The notes below the pieces were generated by a model. That model worked only from the letters and a program-made list of their open reading frames with translations, made no database searches and was not told the DNA's origin. This document shows positions 43,101-51,832 of a stretch of DNA of 64,000 nucleotides, piece after piece. The position numbers were made by a program, and so were the translations under genes. Position 1 is the first letter of the stretch. Every line of letters begins with the position of its first letter. This DNA is from Amphiura filiformis (Eukaryota > Echinodermata > Ophiuroidea > Amphilepidida > Amphiuridae), in assembly GCF_039555335.1 (NCBI RefSeq), contig NC_092647.1, positions 16,044,094-16,108,093 on the forward strand, written 5' to 3'.

Positions 43101-46018
43101 TACCCTTTAGTTGTTAATCCAGATCATGATAAGTCAGCCAAGGTGCTAGTAGTACAAGATTTCACATTTGGTAAATATCTTGGACGATTAGATGTTGAAT
43201 TCGACAACCAAGGCAAAATAACTGCGTATTCAGGGAATCCCATACTGCTCGACAATAACGTAGAACAAGGTATGTTAACTGCTTTAGTATTTAATGTTAG
43301 AACAAAACAAATTATTGAAATGCCAGATTTTGTGGTTCATATTCAGTTTATGGGTTGTATCAAAATAAGTAAACAGTTGGTTGTCACAAGATTTAAAAGA
43401 GTATTTGGTCAAAATGGTATAGTGAATAGCTGAATCAACATCTTGTCCATAACTGTAAGATCACTGGCCTGTCAACTAAACTAAAGCATTTTGATCAATT
43501 ACCTCATATTAATAGGTTATTCATTACTACACTTTCATTGCCAAAATGTATTAAAAAATAAGCGTGGCTGTGCAATAATTATAAGTCCCCCTGTGGGGGT
43601 AAAATTGACCAAACGGCCTGCCAAAAACCGCTTGCCCCCTACCCTCGGCCTGCCAAAAAATCTTTGTGCCCCTCCCCACTCCCCACTTTGCACATGCCAA
43701 ATTTTTTGGATCCCAATTTGCAAACCTTACATGGTCTAGAGGGTTGAGAGCCAGAAAGCCTTAACTCACACTCACCTGCACCCATAAAATGAGCATTATA
43801 TTGCGAGCAGGAGAATTTACGTATTTCAGTGCTTCCGTATTGTTTTCCCCGGGTGTTTTCCTAAGCCTTTTAGAATGGCTTGCCAAAATTGCTTGGCCCC
43901 GTCCAATTTTGGTTCGCCAAATATTTCTCCTCCTCTCAATTTTACACTCCGCCAGGGCTCATCATTATTGCACAGCCCCTAACGCGAATTCATCAGAGCG
44001 CACGTGCTAGAATATACATTATTGTATTTATATTAATCGATGATCGTATACCGGGACATTACAATCATTATCTCTCACTCCTCTCCCTTTCTGTCTCTCT
44101 CTCTCTCCTCCTCCTGTTTACAGATCCAGAAGTTTTATCCTTAGTACAAGAATGGAAGCAAAAGGTCAGCAACTTTTCAGACGAAGTCATCGCTAAATCC
44201 CACGTCTTCTTAGATGGTCAGAGAGATAGTTGTCGTATGCGAGAATGTAACCTAGGCAACCTGATAGCAGACGCTTATTTATGGTCTCTTATCACATTCC
44301 CGGATGACGAGGGCTGGAATGAAGTCAGCATTGCTATTCAAAATGGCGGTGGTATTAGAGCCTCCATTTTACGAGGTAATTTTCAAATGTGTTTTGTGTG
44401 CTCCCAACAAACACAAAACATTTTAAAAACAAATTATATTTTGGGCTTTTGGTTTTGGTAAAAACAATATAATAACATTAAATGTCGGGTTTTATAAAAG
44501 GTCATGAAACGGTTTAAAACGTTCTAAAGTCTGCACAAAAAGTAACTCAGCTGTTATAAATACGCCTATAGATTCAGAACTAATAATTGTTTTCATAATA
44601 TTTCAACATAAAAAGATGGATGATTTATTTACGCACATTTTGATACCCCATTTGTCCGATTTGGTTCAATATTGACAATACAGCAGTGCTTTAAAAGAAC
44701 AATACCACAATTTAAAAGTTGCAGTTATTTGTATTGATTTGAAGTAAGCGCGAAGATAATGGCGGGCTTTGCGTGTTTACAGTGCTGGCATTATAACCAT
44801 TGATCGCTGTAAACTGCAACTTTTAAATTCAGGTATTTTTCTGTAAAAGCACTACTGTGTTGTTAATATTGAACGAAATTTGACGAATGGGGTATCAAAA
44901 TGTGTGTAAATAAATCATCCTTCTCGCTATGTTGAAATATTGTGAAAACAATTATTAGTTCTGAATCTAAAGGCGTATTTATAACAGCTGAGTTACTTTT
45001 TGTGCAGACTTTATATGAAAACACACTGCACTAAATGTTTTCAAAATGTTATTGAAAAATATTTTCTGCAAACATTTTTTGCAAAATATTTTGTCAACAC
45101 TTAAATAACGATATGTTAGAATGTTTGCAGGAAGTTATCAAAAGTTTTCTGGGCTTCTATCGCGTCCTTTACAAATTTACAATCGTAATGCACGCAAAAT
45201 ATAAGAAGCTAAAACGAACACTATTAATTTTAGGTAGAATTTGTTGGCAAGTGTGGATGGAATTAATTCTATTTTAAAATGAGGGCGTCAATTTTATAGT
45301 AAGATAAAATGAGGCGTTGAAGCTGACCATTCGTAAGTATTAGATTAGACTTTTCACTAAATTGCCATTTCAATTGGATTTGTTTGTGTTAAAGGGAAGA
45401 TCCGTAAGTTCATAAATTGTTAAATAAATAGCTAGATTGCCCTAGAAAAACATCCATGCAAATTTGTACTATTATATATTCCAGCTCCAGTGACACCTCA
45501 TTAATTTCTCTGGACTTTTGAATGTATTGAAATAGGTATTAGCATTTTACTTAAAAAATCAATATAAAAGGGCTGTTAGTGCTAGTTGTCATGCCCCTCT
45601 AGTGCACATTGGCCTAATCCTACCCAGGACAATATTACTGCACTTAAAATATTATCTTGTTTTTCCAAATGAAAGTAAAATTTTAATTTTTTGTTAATTT
45701 TTTTTTTACAAAGACTAATTTTAAGTAGGCATTCTAATTATTGGAAAGCACATTTTCTTATCTTTTGGACCATATAGCCCTGACAGACCGTGCACGAGAA
45801 CAGCAAGTTTCTTTTTTATTTGCATGACCCCGTAATAATCGTGTTTTCCCATTTATATACAGGTGATATTACAGTAGGAGATGTATCCACAGTTCTTCCA
45901 TTTGGGAACACAGTAGACTACATGGAATTACAAGGAAGATATGTCAAAGAAATGCTCGAAGTAGGTGTAGAGGAGTATGATCCAATACAGCTACCTGGGA
46001 AACTACTACAAACTTCAG
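18787..46018 (+). CDS. NT5E: Ecto-5'-nucleotidase (CD73-like), 3' partial
   Basis: Six exons join in frame: 18787-19152, 36528-36738, 39459-39644, 43066-43269, 44124-44375 and 45863-46018, giving about 458 residues of a family usually near 570. A hydrophobic signal peptide (about residues 10-28) precedes the metallophosphoesterase domain. Metal-ligand motifs are all present: HTNDVH, GGDQFQG, LGNHEFD, GHSG and GGHSDTFLY. The C-terminal domain shows RECNLGNLIADA, NGGGIRA and LPFGNT, the substrate-binding region. By family knowledge the enzyme hydrolyses extracellular AMP to adenosine at the cell surface and is usually GPI-anchored. The missing final part would hold the second adenine-stacking Phe and the anchor signal. 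The start at 18787 is chosen for the signal peptide; Met at 18793 is an alternative. Introns are long (17.4 kb for the first), and the one after the sixth exon contains the 3.4-kb-unit array. Family assignment is secure; orthology to NT5E among paralogues is inferred. Confidence 0.93.
19153..19705. other. Start of intron 1, nothing recognised
   Basis: AT-rich intron sequence without a recognised repeat or gene. Confidence 0.45.
19706..20134. mobile_element. TTAA-bounded foldback element and partial copy
   Basis: At 19987-20134 a 148-bp near-palindrome runs from TTAAGGTGGCACTACACCCC to its inverse ending ACCACCTTAA. A second partial left arm with the same end (TTAAGGTGGTACTACACCCC) lies at 19706-19800. 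Both edges carry TTAA. Confidence 0.88.
20135..20435. other. Intron 1, nothing recognised
   Basis: AT-rich filler between two inverted-repeat elements. Confidence 0.4.
20436..20754. mobile_element. Inverted-repeat element, family shared with 41862-42454
   Basis: Left arm: TAAGGG, TATGAACGTTTGGACAGTAT, GCACATCAGACATATCGAAT. Right arm: the inverse of these, ending CGTTCATACCCCACCCCTTA. The arms of about 140 bp are diverged by some per cent. Confidence 0.9.
20755..22727. other. Intron 1, mostly unrecognised
   Basis: No gene signal. GTTTCAGTTTCAGTTTATTTACC near 21958 resembles the 3' end of a LINE-like or SINE-like repeat but cannot be assigned. A 14-bp direct doublet ACGTATTTATAAAT lies near 22660. 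Confidence 0.4.
22728..23630 (+). repeat. Segmental duplication, copy 1 (transposon-free)
   Basis: Direct copy of 24186-26552. Landmarks are CGTTTGCTCGAGGAAGATAA, GTCAGACTAATTTGAGACGC, TATGACCGGCAATATCATTC and GTGCCTGGAGTCA, in the same order. It keeps the uninterrupted sites where copy 2 has insertions. Confidence 0.9.
23496..23570 (+). repeat. ~24-bp tandem triplet
   Basis: Three near-identical copies of a unit with TACTATAGTAGCAGAGACGC. Copy 2 of the duplication has a single diverged version, so expansion followed the duplication. Confidence 0.85.
23681..24169. mobile_element. ~0.49-kb inverted-repeat element
   Basis: AATAGGTAAATTTTCACGGG near 23697 pairs with CCCGTGAAAATTTACCTATT near 24135; the TIR extends outward to ATTAGCAGTC/GACTGATTA. 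It lies between the two duplication copies. Confidence 0.87.
24432..25512. mobile_element. 1081-bp Tc1/mariner-like non-autonomous transposon
   Basis: TIRs of about 50 bp start CTGTCTGTCCAATTAACTTA and end with the inverse. TA flanks both ends (24430-24431 and 25513-25514), while copy 1 of the duplication has a single TA at the matching site (22918-22919), so the TA duplication is shown directly. It contains the 64-bp palindrome and only a 71-codon minus-strand ORF (24956-25171) with no transposase motif. Confidence 0.93.
24579..24642. repeat. Perfect 64-bp palindrome
   Basis: Two exact 31-nt arms (TGAGCAAGGTTTTTAAGTCA ... ) are separated by only 2 nt. It lies inside the 24432-25512 transposon and could extrude as a cruciform or fold as an RNA hairpin. 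Confidence 0.95.
25854..26420. mobile_element. 567-bp TA-flanked element, family of 5148-6346
   Basis: Ends TGTGAGTGGAC and GTCCAGTCACA, with TA on both sides and the inner TIR GAGCCGTAAACTCGG/CCGAGTTTACGGCTG. Copy 1 of the duplication has an uninterrupted single-TA site at the corresponding place (about 23450). Confidence 0.88.
26553..27737. other. Intron 1, nothing recognised
   Basis: Small ORFs at 27368-27723 overlap on both strands and lack any recognisable domain. No repeat was assigned. Confidence 0.45.
27738..28609 (+). repeat. Direct segmental duplication, copy A
   Basis: ACTCATACTGCAGTTACTGT at 27738 through CTGTAGACATGACTGCATCA at 28609 recurs at 30977-31795 in the same order. Confidence 0.9.
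28683..28704. repeat. 22-bp perfect palindrome
   Basis: CTTCAAACACGTGTGTTTGAAG is exactly self-complementary, with an E-box-like CACGTG at its centre. Chance occurrence is possible. Confidence 0.7.
28705..29915. other. Intron 1, nothing recognised
   Basis: No gene or repeat family recognised. Confidence 0.45.
29916..30385. mobile_element. ~0.47-kb inverted-repeat element rich in CAATCTTTT motifs
   Basis: The ends ACTCTCTTAAATTGGCCGAG and the inverse of ATTCGGGCAATTTATGAGAG pair imperfectly. The interior has many short repeats of AATCTTTT and its inverse. Confidence 0.7.
30571..30763 (+). repeat. Dispersed repeat, inverse copy of 36761-36954
   Basis: CACTAGGATCCACAACATGC at 30571, ACAGTTCTTTAACCCCAATA and ACTTGAGGTCAAATTTTGCA are found in reverse complement just after exon 2. 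Confidence 0.9.
30977..31795 (+). repeat. Direct segmental duplication, copy B, with an internal tandem doublet
   Basis: Matches 27738-28609. Within it a block of about 145 bp starting TGCCTAGTTAACGTCGCTGT is present twice (about 31081 and 31249). Confidence 0.88.
31796..32221. other. Intron 1, nothing recognised
   Basis: Part of an 86-codon minus-strand ORF (31731-31991) has no recognisable domain. No repeat assigned. Confidence 0.4.
32222..32560 (+). mobile_element. tRNA-derived SINE
   Basis: The tRNA-like head has box A TTAGCTCAATCGATAAGG and a perfect box B GGTTCGAACCC, followed by a body shared with the truncated minus-strand copy at 12036-12230. The tail here differs from that copy after CAACGTCTA. 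Confidence 0.88.
32745..33165 (-). pseudogene. Decayed LINE reverse-transcriptase fragment
   Basis: Translated on the minus strand it reads like the core of a non-LTR reverse transcriptase: an AVLDFVNDIS helix, a SKAFDTIDHDIL motif, a CGFRG motif, GVPQGPIL, and LFADDTTVFH carrying the catalytic Asp pair. Stops and frameshifts break it. Its upstream part overlaps the edge of the inverted duplication. Jockey/CR1-like by motif style, but the clade is uncertain. Confidence 0.82.
33141..35032 (-). repeat. Right arm of the large inverted duplication
   Basis: Reverse-complement partner of 15650-18163. It includes a C14-like homopolymer near 33316 absent from the left arm. The nucleotidase exon 1 lies between the arms. 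Confidence 0.88.
34779..34845. repeat. Hairpin with ~28-bp arms
   Basis: GATCTCAAAACCATGCTATG pairs with CATAGTATGGTTTTGAGAT around a short loop; the outer CCGCGG-type bases also pair. Confidence 0.85.
35033..36527. other. End of intron 1, mostly unrecognised
   Basis: The stretch near 35710-35770 (GCGCGTACGCG ... GAGTATTGCGAA) resembles 34610-34670, so it is another fragment of that repeat. The stretch near 36340 resembles the 19706 element (AAAAAAATAATAACACA). Otherwise nothing is seen. Confidence 0.45.
36528..36738 (+). CDS. NT5E: 5'-nucleotidase exon 2: LGNHEFD segment
   Basis: Acceptor TTCCCAG, donor GTAAGT. It begins with TLGNHEFD, whose Asn and His are a metal ligand and the catalytic residue in the family, followed by the VVCANID strand. 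Its frame continues directly from exon 1 across 17.4 kb. One base of a codon carries over. Confidence 0.92.
36761..36954 (-). repeat. Dispersed repeat just after exon 2
   Basis: Inverse copy of 30571-30763, beginning 22 bp past the exon 2 donor. Confidence 0.9.
36955..37454. other. Intron 2, nothing recognised
   Basis: No gene or assigned repeat. Confidence 0.4.
37455..37962 (-). mobile_element. Fragment of the 5148-6346 element family
   Basis: It matches internal sequence (CAATCAATAATC, CAAGTGGTGGG, CCTCGTTGACTTGGGGATGA) and the right terminus of 25854-26420, ending ACAGTCACA before TA. The left terminus is missing or too diverged to see. Confidence 0.85.
38288..38575 (-). mobile_element. 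tRNA-derived SINE
   Basis: On the minus strand the head has box A GGCGGCACAGCGG and box B AGTTCGAACCCC, followed by a body with TTGGGCAAGACGATTTACCT and a tail with AAAGCGCTTTGATACATTTA. Its tail abuts an ATAAATAAAT run. Confidence 0.85.
38684..39114. mobile_element. 431-bp inverted-repeat element
   Basis: ACACGATAAACCAAACAACC at 38684 pairs with GGTTGTTTGGTTTATCGTGT ending 39114. Inner arms with AACGTCGGTTG-type sequence pair as well. Overlapping ORFs on both strands are by-products. Confidence 0.9.
39115..39458. other. Intron 2 end, nothing recognised
   Basis: AT-rich sequence leading into exon 3. Confidence 0.4.
39459..39644 (+). CDS. NT5E: 5'-nucleotidase exon 3: GHSG and GGHSDTFLY
   Basis: Acceptor TTAAACAG, donor GTAAGC. 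It carries both remaining His metal-ligand motifs: IIALGHSG and VVGGHSDTFLYTG (the last Gly is completed in the next exon). It is phase-compatible on both sides. Confidence 0.93.
39699..40147. mobile_element. 449-bp TA-flanked MITE, family of 14461-14957
   Basis: Termini AACATCTCAAAAAAAGTAAC and GTTACTTTTTTGAGATGTT; internal GCGTTGGAAGCAGAATTTAT and CAAATGAGGTGTCAAAATGC as in the relative. TA on both sides. Confidence 0.92.
40148..40929. other. Intron 3, nothing recognised
   Basis: No gene or assigned repeat. Confidence 0.4.
40939..41321. mobile_element. 383-bp element with 9-bp target duplication (MULE-like)
   Basis: TIR CAGAGGATGATTTAAG at the left is inverted exactly at the right end. 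The direct repeat ACAACCACT flanks it at 40930-40938 and 41322-41330. A 9-bp target duplication is typical of Mutator-like elements. Non-autonomous. Confidence 0.85.
41862..42454. mobile_element. ~0.59-kb inverted-repeat element, family of 20436-20754
   Basis: Left: TTAAGGG, GCACATCAGACATATCGAAT. Right: ATTCGATATGTCTGATGTGC, CGTTCATACCCCATCCCTTAA. TTAA occurs at both edges. It is longer than the 20436 copy, with extra central sequence. Confidence 0.88.
42660..42852. mobile_element. 193-bp TA-flanked hairpin element with tRNA-like arm
   Basis: Arms of about 69 bp are nearly identical inverses (TTCGCCACTTGCACGGTTCC ...), enclosing about 55 bp, with TA at both edges. The arm contains CAGTTCGAGGCTCTCCC, which resembles a tRNA T-arm (box B). 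Confidence 0.92.
43066..43269 (+). CDS. NT5E: 5'-nucleotidase exon 4
   Basis: Acceptor TTTTTACAG, donor GTATGT. It covers the end of the metallophosphoesterase domain: a YPLVV strand, VLVVQDFTFGKYLG, and the strand that leads to NPILLDN. Confidence 0.92.
43565..43979. mobile_element. ~415-bp inverted-repeat element with C-rich interior
   Basis: TGGCTGTGCAATAATTAT at 43565 pairs with ATCATTATTGCACAGCCCC near 43979. The interior has repeated TTGCCAAAA- and CCCC-rich tracts unlike its surroundings. Confidence 0.8.
44124..44375 (+). CDS. NT5E: 5'-nucleotidase exon 5: linker helix and substrate-binding domain
   Basis: The acceptor follows a strong pyrimidine tract (CTCTCTCCTCCTCCTGTTTACAG); the donor is GTAATT. 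It encodes the interdomain helix and then the RECNLGNLIADA and QNGGGIRASI signatures that bind the nucleotide. Confidence 0.93.
44527..45011. mobile_element. 485-bp TA-flanked MITE
   Basis: Termini AAGTCTGCACAAAAAGTAAC and GTTACTTTTTGTGCAGACTT, TA at both sides, arms of about 200 bp pairing over most of the element. Distinct in sequence from 14461-14957 but of the same layout. Confidence 0.92.
45012..45862. other. Intron 5, nothing recognised
   Basis: AT-rich sequence between the MITE and exon 6. Confidence 0.4.
45863..46018 (+). CDS. NT5E: 5'-nucleotidase exon 6
   Basis: Acceptor TATATACAG. It encodes GDITVGDVSTVLPFGNT, whose Phe corresponds to an adenine-stacking residue of the family, ending at LLQTSG. 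The donor GTGATA is weak, but the frame and the family alignment end here. No further exon is visible before the repeat array. Confidence 0.88.
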
Positions 46019-46330
46019 GTGATATTTCTGTTTATTTCTGTTTGTGCAAAAATGTTCTCATTAATTAAACAGCATATCAATTAAAATTAACGTTTGTTTA
46101 AATTTTAAGTCACTGAGATGAGAGACATACAATTTGATTGATCCATAACTAGAGGTTCAGGGGCTATTTTAACGTGCCTCCTGCCACGTTCGTGCAGTGA
46201 GGTGAAAATGCGTGCAGTGAGAATTAAACATCCGTGCTTAAAATATAAGATCCGCGAAGTAAGATCCTACCCATGAGGGAGACCAGTTGTGCATGAACTG
46301 TCCTCTATGATTATTCAAATAGGTCAAGCT
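46019..46330. other. Start of the intron after exon 6, unique-looking
   Basis: About 310 bp before the array; it has two similar GCGTGCAGTGAG/TCGTGCAGTGAG motifs and no exon. Confidence 0.5.
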
Positions 46331-47571
46331 ACAATCAAGGAAAAAAGTCTTGGAACGCTTGCGTGTAAATAACGGAAAACTGTCACCCCCTCTCCCCCGT
46401 GCAATGTTGAGAACTGCCAATGTCTTCAGCGGTTCCCCAATGTGTTCCAACATTGCTTGATGGGGAGAGGGAAGGGTAAATCATTGTTGTAGATGTCATG
46501 TTTCTTCCCAAACACAATATAGGTCATTTCCATGAACATAAGAAATTCTGCACGGAATTTCGACAGAGTGTGCCAAGCGTTCCAAGGACTTTTTTCCTTG
46601 ATTGTCTCTACCGAATGCAAAATATTTCATCTAAATTTCGTTTTTTGTCTCATAACTCAAAAACGGAATGTCGTATGAGCTTCAAATTTCACACGATTTG
46701 AGAGTGGGTTATATACCTTGCAATCATAATAAAATTGTTGATAACGAATTTGGTTTACTTAGGGAGTGGTCACCGAAAACACCCCATATGCTAAATTACA
46801 CGTTTCATAATTATGGCTCTAAACTGCTCTAAAATGTCGTTTTTGTCCATAACTCAAAAACAGAATGTTGTATGAGCTTCATATTGTACACGATTTGAGA
46901 GGGGATTATATGCTTTGCAATCATAATAAAATTGTTGATAAAGAATTTGGTTTATTTAGGGAGTGGTCACTGAAAACACCCCATATGCTAAATTACACAC
47001 TTTTCATAATTATGGCTCTAAACTGCTCTAAAATGTCGATTTTGTCCATAACTCAAAAACAGAATGTTGTATGAGCTTCATATTGCACACGATTAGAGAG
47101 TAGATAATATCCTTTTGAATCATAATAAAATTGTTGATAAAAATGTTGAGTTATTTAGGGATTGGTCACTAACAACACCTCCTATGCTAAATGACACAAG
47201 TTTTGTAATTATGGCCCTCTTCTGTATGATACTGAGTCAATTTTCGTTTTTGTCTCATAACTAAAAAACACTACAAATGCATTTTTCGTACAATATCACA
47301 ATGTTTTGCAGCATGTTTCCAAAATGTTTTTTTTAATGTTATTAAAACGTTATGTACCCTTTATGATATAACCTAACGTGTAAAATTTATGTTTTCTCTA
47401 AAACTTGTGTTTACTGAGTATAGGCACATCCGAGCGAATCAGAAAGATTATGATGTAACAATTTGAAACAACTCTTTTCTGAATAGTATTTATAACAAAA
47501 TACGCTTTTGCGATGAGAAAAAAATAAAAGAAAAAAACAACAACAATTTAATACACTTAAAGAAAAATATA

Positions 47572-47661
47572 GACCACCATTGGGACTCGAACCATGCACA
47601 TCAGTCAATAGCCAAAAGGTTAACAGTCGGAGGACTAATCCGCTACGCCACGCTGCCATTG
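47572..47661 (-). other. tRNA-like module, unit 1, minus strand
   Basis: On the minus strand: box A TGGCGTAGCGG and box B GGTTCGAGTCC. Acceptor and T stems do not pair well, so it is tRNA-derived with a Pol III promoter rather than a tRNA. Equivalents: 50824-50913, 54020-54109, 57388-57477 and 60821-60910. Confidence 0.8.
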
Positions 47662-48044
47662 CACAAACGAAGTAACAAGTTTCGTTCTTTTATAGTAGTC
47701 AGGTATCGGGGAAAGTGTAAACTTGTATAGTAGAAATGGCAAAGTGTATCAGTTTACCATAATGACAAAATGGTCCAAAATCGACATTTTATGTTTTTAA
47801 GGCCGCATCTCATGACGCGTCACGTTCGTTTACATTTGCTATACCAATTGAGAATGTTTTAATGCAAAAGGAATGACACCTTGATCTCTTATATGAAATT
47901 TGTTAACACTTTACCATTTTGAATTGAAATAAATATATATATGCGTATTTCTTTCAATTCTAAATGGTAAATATACAATTTACATTCCTTTTGCGATAAT
48001 GACTACTCAAATAAAAGAACACAACTTGTTACTTCTGATTGCGA

Positions 48045-48128
48045 AATGGCAGCGTGGCGTAGGGAATTAGTCCTCAGACTGATAACCTTTGACTATTGAC
48101 CGATGTGGTTCGAGTCCCAATGGTGGTC
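48045..48128 (+). other. tRNA-like module, unit 1, first plus copy
   Basis: Box B GGTTCGAGTCC is intact; box A is altered to TGGCGTAGGGA. Equivalents: 51247-51329 (box A further damaged, GGCGTAAAATTAG), 54608-54692, 58032-58116 and 61456-61540. Confidence 0.8.
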
Positions 48129-48432
48129 TTTAAAAGTATATTCAATTGTTGTTTTCTTTTTTCTTTTTTTTTTTTTTTCTCATCGCAAAAGCGTATTTTA
48201 ATATAAATAATATTCAGAAATGAGTTGTTTATGCGTATTATTTCAATTCAAATTGGTAAACTTAACTGTTAACAAATTTTATATCATTCCTGTTGCAATA
48301 AAACATTTTCAATTGGTATAGCAAATGTAAACGAACGTGACGCTGCGTGAGATGCGGCCTAAAAACATAAATATCGATTTTGGACCATTTTGTCATTATG
48401 GTAAACTGATACATTTTGAGGTTTCTACTATA

Positions 48433-48632
48433 GGGTGCTTGCATGGAAGATCACAAAGTTCAAACCATCCTAAAGACACGCTCCAGAGGACATGCAAATG
48501 CACGGAGTACAATACCAATCACCTGTTTAACTGGTTTTGATCAAAGTAATTCTTTGTACTCCATGCATTAGCATATCTTATGGAGCGTGTCTGGAGGATG
48601 ATTTGAACTCATGACCTTTCGTGCAAGCACTC
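48433..48632. mobile_element. 200-bp foldback MITE nested in array unit 1
   Basis: Termini GGGTGCTTGCA and TGCAAGCACTC; arms of about 85 bp pair throughout (GACACGCTCCAGAGG with its diverged inverse near 48585). TATA is duplicated on both sides. The arm resembles a tRNA 3' half (GGTCATGAGTTCAAATC on the minus strand). Confidence 0.9.
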
Positions 48633-48699
48633 TATACAAGTTACACTTTCCCCGATACCTGATTACTATAAAGAACAAAACTTGTTACTTCGATTGCGA

Positions 48700-48788
48700 A
48701 ATGGCAGCGTGGCGTAGCGGATTAGTCCTCAGACTGATAACCTTTTGACTATTGACCGATGTGAATGGTTCGAGTCCCAGTGGTGGTC
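48700..48788 (+). other. tRNA-like module, unit 1, second plus copy
   Basis: Intact TGGCGTAGCGG and GGTTCGAGTCC. It differs from the first plus copy by GAAT inserted before box B. It is followed by a T-run that would end Pol III transcription. Equivalents: 51902-51990, 55269-55357, 58696-58784 and 62118-62206. Confidence 0.82.
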
Positions 48789-49544
48789 TTTTTTTAAAAA
48801 GTATATTCAATTGTGTGTTTTTTTTCTTGTTTTTCTCATCGCAAAAGCGTGTCTTAATAGAAATAATATTCAGAAATGAGTTGTTTCAAATTGTTACATC
48901 ATGATCTTTGTGATTCGCTCGGATATGCCTATACTCAGCATACACAAGTTTTCCAGAAAACATTTATATATGCCTATACTCAGCAAACACAAGTTTTAGA
49001 CAAAACATTTACATGTTGGGTTATATCATAAAGGGTACAAAATGTTTGAAGTTTTAATAACATTGAAAATATTTTGGAAACATGCTGCAAAACATTGTGA
49101 TATTGTAAATAAATGTATTTGTAGTGTTTTTGAGTTACGAGACAAAAACGAAATTTGACTACAGTAGAGGCATAATTACGAAACTTGTGTAATTTAGCAT
49201 AGGAGGTGTTTTCAGTGACCACTCCTGAATAACCCAACAATTTTATCAAAAATTTTATTATGATTCAAAAGGATATTATCTACTCTCAAATCTGGTGCAA
49301 TATGAAACTCATACAACATTCTGTTTTTGAGTTATGGACAAAAACGACATTTTAGAGCATTTTAGAGCCATGATTAAGAAACGTGAGTAATTTAGCATAG
49401 GGGGTGTTTCCAATGACCACTCCCTAAATAAACCAAATTCTTTATTAACAATTTTATTATGATTACAAAGCATATGATTCACTCTCAAATCGTGTGCAAT
49501 TTGAAGCTCATACGACATTCCGTTTTTGAGTTATGAGACAAAAA

Positions 49545-49895
49545 ACGAAATTTAGATGAAATATTTTGCATTCGGTAGAGACAATCAAGGAAAAAAGTCT
49601 TGGAACGCTTGCGTGTAAATAACGGAAAACTGTCACCCCCTCTTCCCCCGTGCAATGTTGAGAACTGCCAATGTCTTCAGCGGTTCCCCAATGTGTTCCA
49701 ACATTGCTTGATGGGGAGAGGGGAAGGGTAAATCATTGTTGTAGATGTCATGTGTCTTCCCAAACACAATATAGGTCATTTCCATGAACATAAGAAATTC
49801 TGCACGGAATTTCGACAGAGTGTGCCAAGCGTTCCAAGGACTTTTTCCTTGATTGTCTCTACCGAATGCAAAATATTTCATCTAAATTTCGTTTT
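49545..49895. repeat. Hairpin core of an array unit (example)
   Basis: AAATATTTTGCATTCGGTAG-type sequence is found as inverse arms on both sides of a core that is itself folded (CCCCTCTTCCCC with GGGGAGAGGGG; GCAATGTTG with CAACATTGC). Equivalent cores lie at about 52745, 56110, 59545 and 62960; the first unit starts inside one at 46331. Confidence 0.92.
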
Positions 49896-51632
49896 GTCTC
49901 ATAACTCAAAAACGGAATGTCATATGAGCTTCAAATTTCACACGATTTGAGAGTGGGTTATATACCTTGCAATCATAATAAAATTGTTGATAACGAATTT
50001 GGTTTACTTAGGAGTGGTCACCGAAAACACCCCCATATGCTAAATTACACACGTTTCATAATTATGGCTCTAAACTGCTCTAAAATGTCGTTTTTGTCCA
50101 TAACTCAAAAACAGAATGTTGTATGAGCTTCATATTGTACACGATTTGAGAGGGGATTATATGCTTTGCAATCATAATAAAATTGTTGATAAAGAATTTG
50201 GTTTATTTTTAGAGGAGTGGTCACGTGAAAACACCCCATATGCTAAATTACACACTTTTCATAATTATGGCTCTAAACTGCTCTAAAATGTCGATTTTGT
50301 CCATAACTCAAAAACAGAATGTTGTATGAGCTTCATATTGCACACGATTAGAGAGTAGATAATATCCTTTTGAATCATAATAAAATTGTTGATAAAAATG
50401 TTGAGTTATTTAGGGATTGGTCACTGACAACACCTCCTATGCTAAATGACACAAGTTTTGTAATTATGGCCCTCTTCTGTATGATACTGAGTCAATTTTC
50501 GTTTTTGTCTCATAACTAAAAAACACTACAAATGCATTTTTCGTACAATATCACAATGTTTTGCAGCATGTTTCCAAAATGTTTTTTTAATGTTATTAAA
50601 ACGTTATGTACCCTTTATGATATAACCTAACGTGTAAAATTTATGTTTTCTCTAAAACTTGTGTTTACTGAGTATAGGCACATCCGAGCGAATCAGAAAG
50701 ATTATGATGTAACAATTTGAAACAACTCTTTTCTGAATAGTATTTATAACAAAATACGCTTTTGCGATGAGAAAAAAAAAAAGAAAAAAAAACAACAATT
50801 TAATACACTTAAAGAAAAATATAGACCACCATTGGGACTCGAACCATGCACATCAGTCAATAGCCAAAAGGTTAACAGTCGGAGGACTAATCCGCTACGC
50901 CACGCTGCCATTGCACAAACGAAGTAACAAGTTTCGTTCTTTTATAGTAGTCAGGTATCGGGAAAGTGTAAACTTGTATAGTAGAAATGGCAAAGTGTAT
51001 CAGTTTACCATAATGACAAAATGGTCCAAAATCGACATTTTATGTTTTAAGGCCGCATCTCATGACGCGTCACGTTCGTTTACATTTGCTATACCAATTG
51101 AGAATGTTTTTAATGCAAAAGGAATGACACCTTGATCTCTTATATGAAATTTGTTAACACTTTACCATTTTGAATAATAAGTTTATATATATATTCCACG
51201 ATACTTTCATTCTATTAAAAGAAACAACTTGTTACTTCGATTGCGAAATGGCAGCGTGGCGTAAAATTAGTCCTCAGACTGATAACCTTTTGACTATTGA
51301 CCGATGTGGTTCGAGTCCCAATGGTGGTCTTTAAAAGTATATTCAATTGTTGTTTTCTTTTTCTTTTCTTTTTTTTTTTCATCGCAAAAGCGTATTTTAA
51401 TATAAATAATATTCAGAAATGAGTTGTTTATGCGTATTTATTTCAATTCAAATTGGTAAACTTAACTGTTAACAAATTTTATATCATTCCTGTTGCAATA
51501 AAACATTTTCAATTGGTATAGCAAATGTAAACGAACGTGACGCTGCGTGAGATGCGGCCTAAAAACATAAATATCGATTTTGGACCATTTTGTCATTATG
51601 GTAAACTGATACATTTTGAGGTTTCTACTATA

Positions 51633-51832
51633 GGGTGCTTGCATGGAAGATCACAAAGTTCAAACCATCCTAAAGACACGCTCCAGAGGACATGCAAATG
51701 CACGGAGTACAATACCAATCACCTGTTTAACTGGTTTTGATCAAAGTAATTCTTTGTACTCCATGCATTAGCATATCTTATGGAGCGTGTCTGGAGGATG
51801 ATTTGAACTCATGACCTTTCGTGCAAGCACTC
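51633..51832. mobile_element. Nested foldback MITE, unit 2
   Basis: Same element and same insertion site as in unit 1. Confidence 0.9.

Noticed and set aside
43143..43433. 96-codon ORF as a complete small gene
   Set aside because: Its first part is nucleotidase exon 4; the rest is intron read-through past the donor at 43270.
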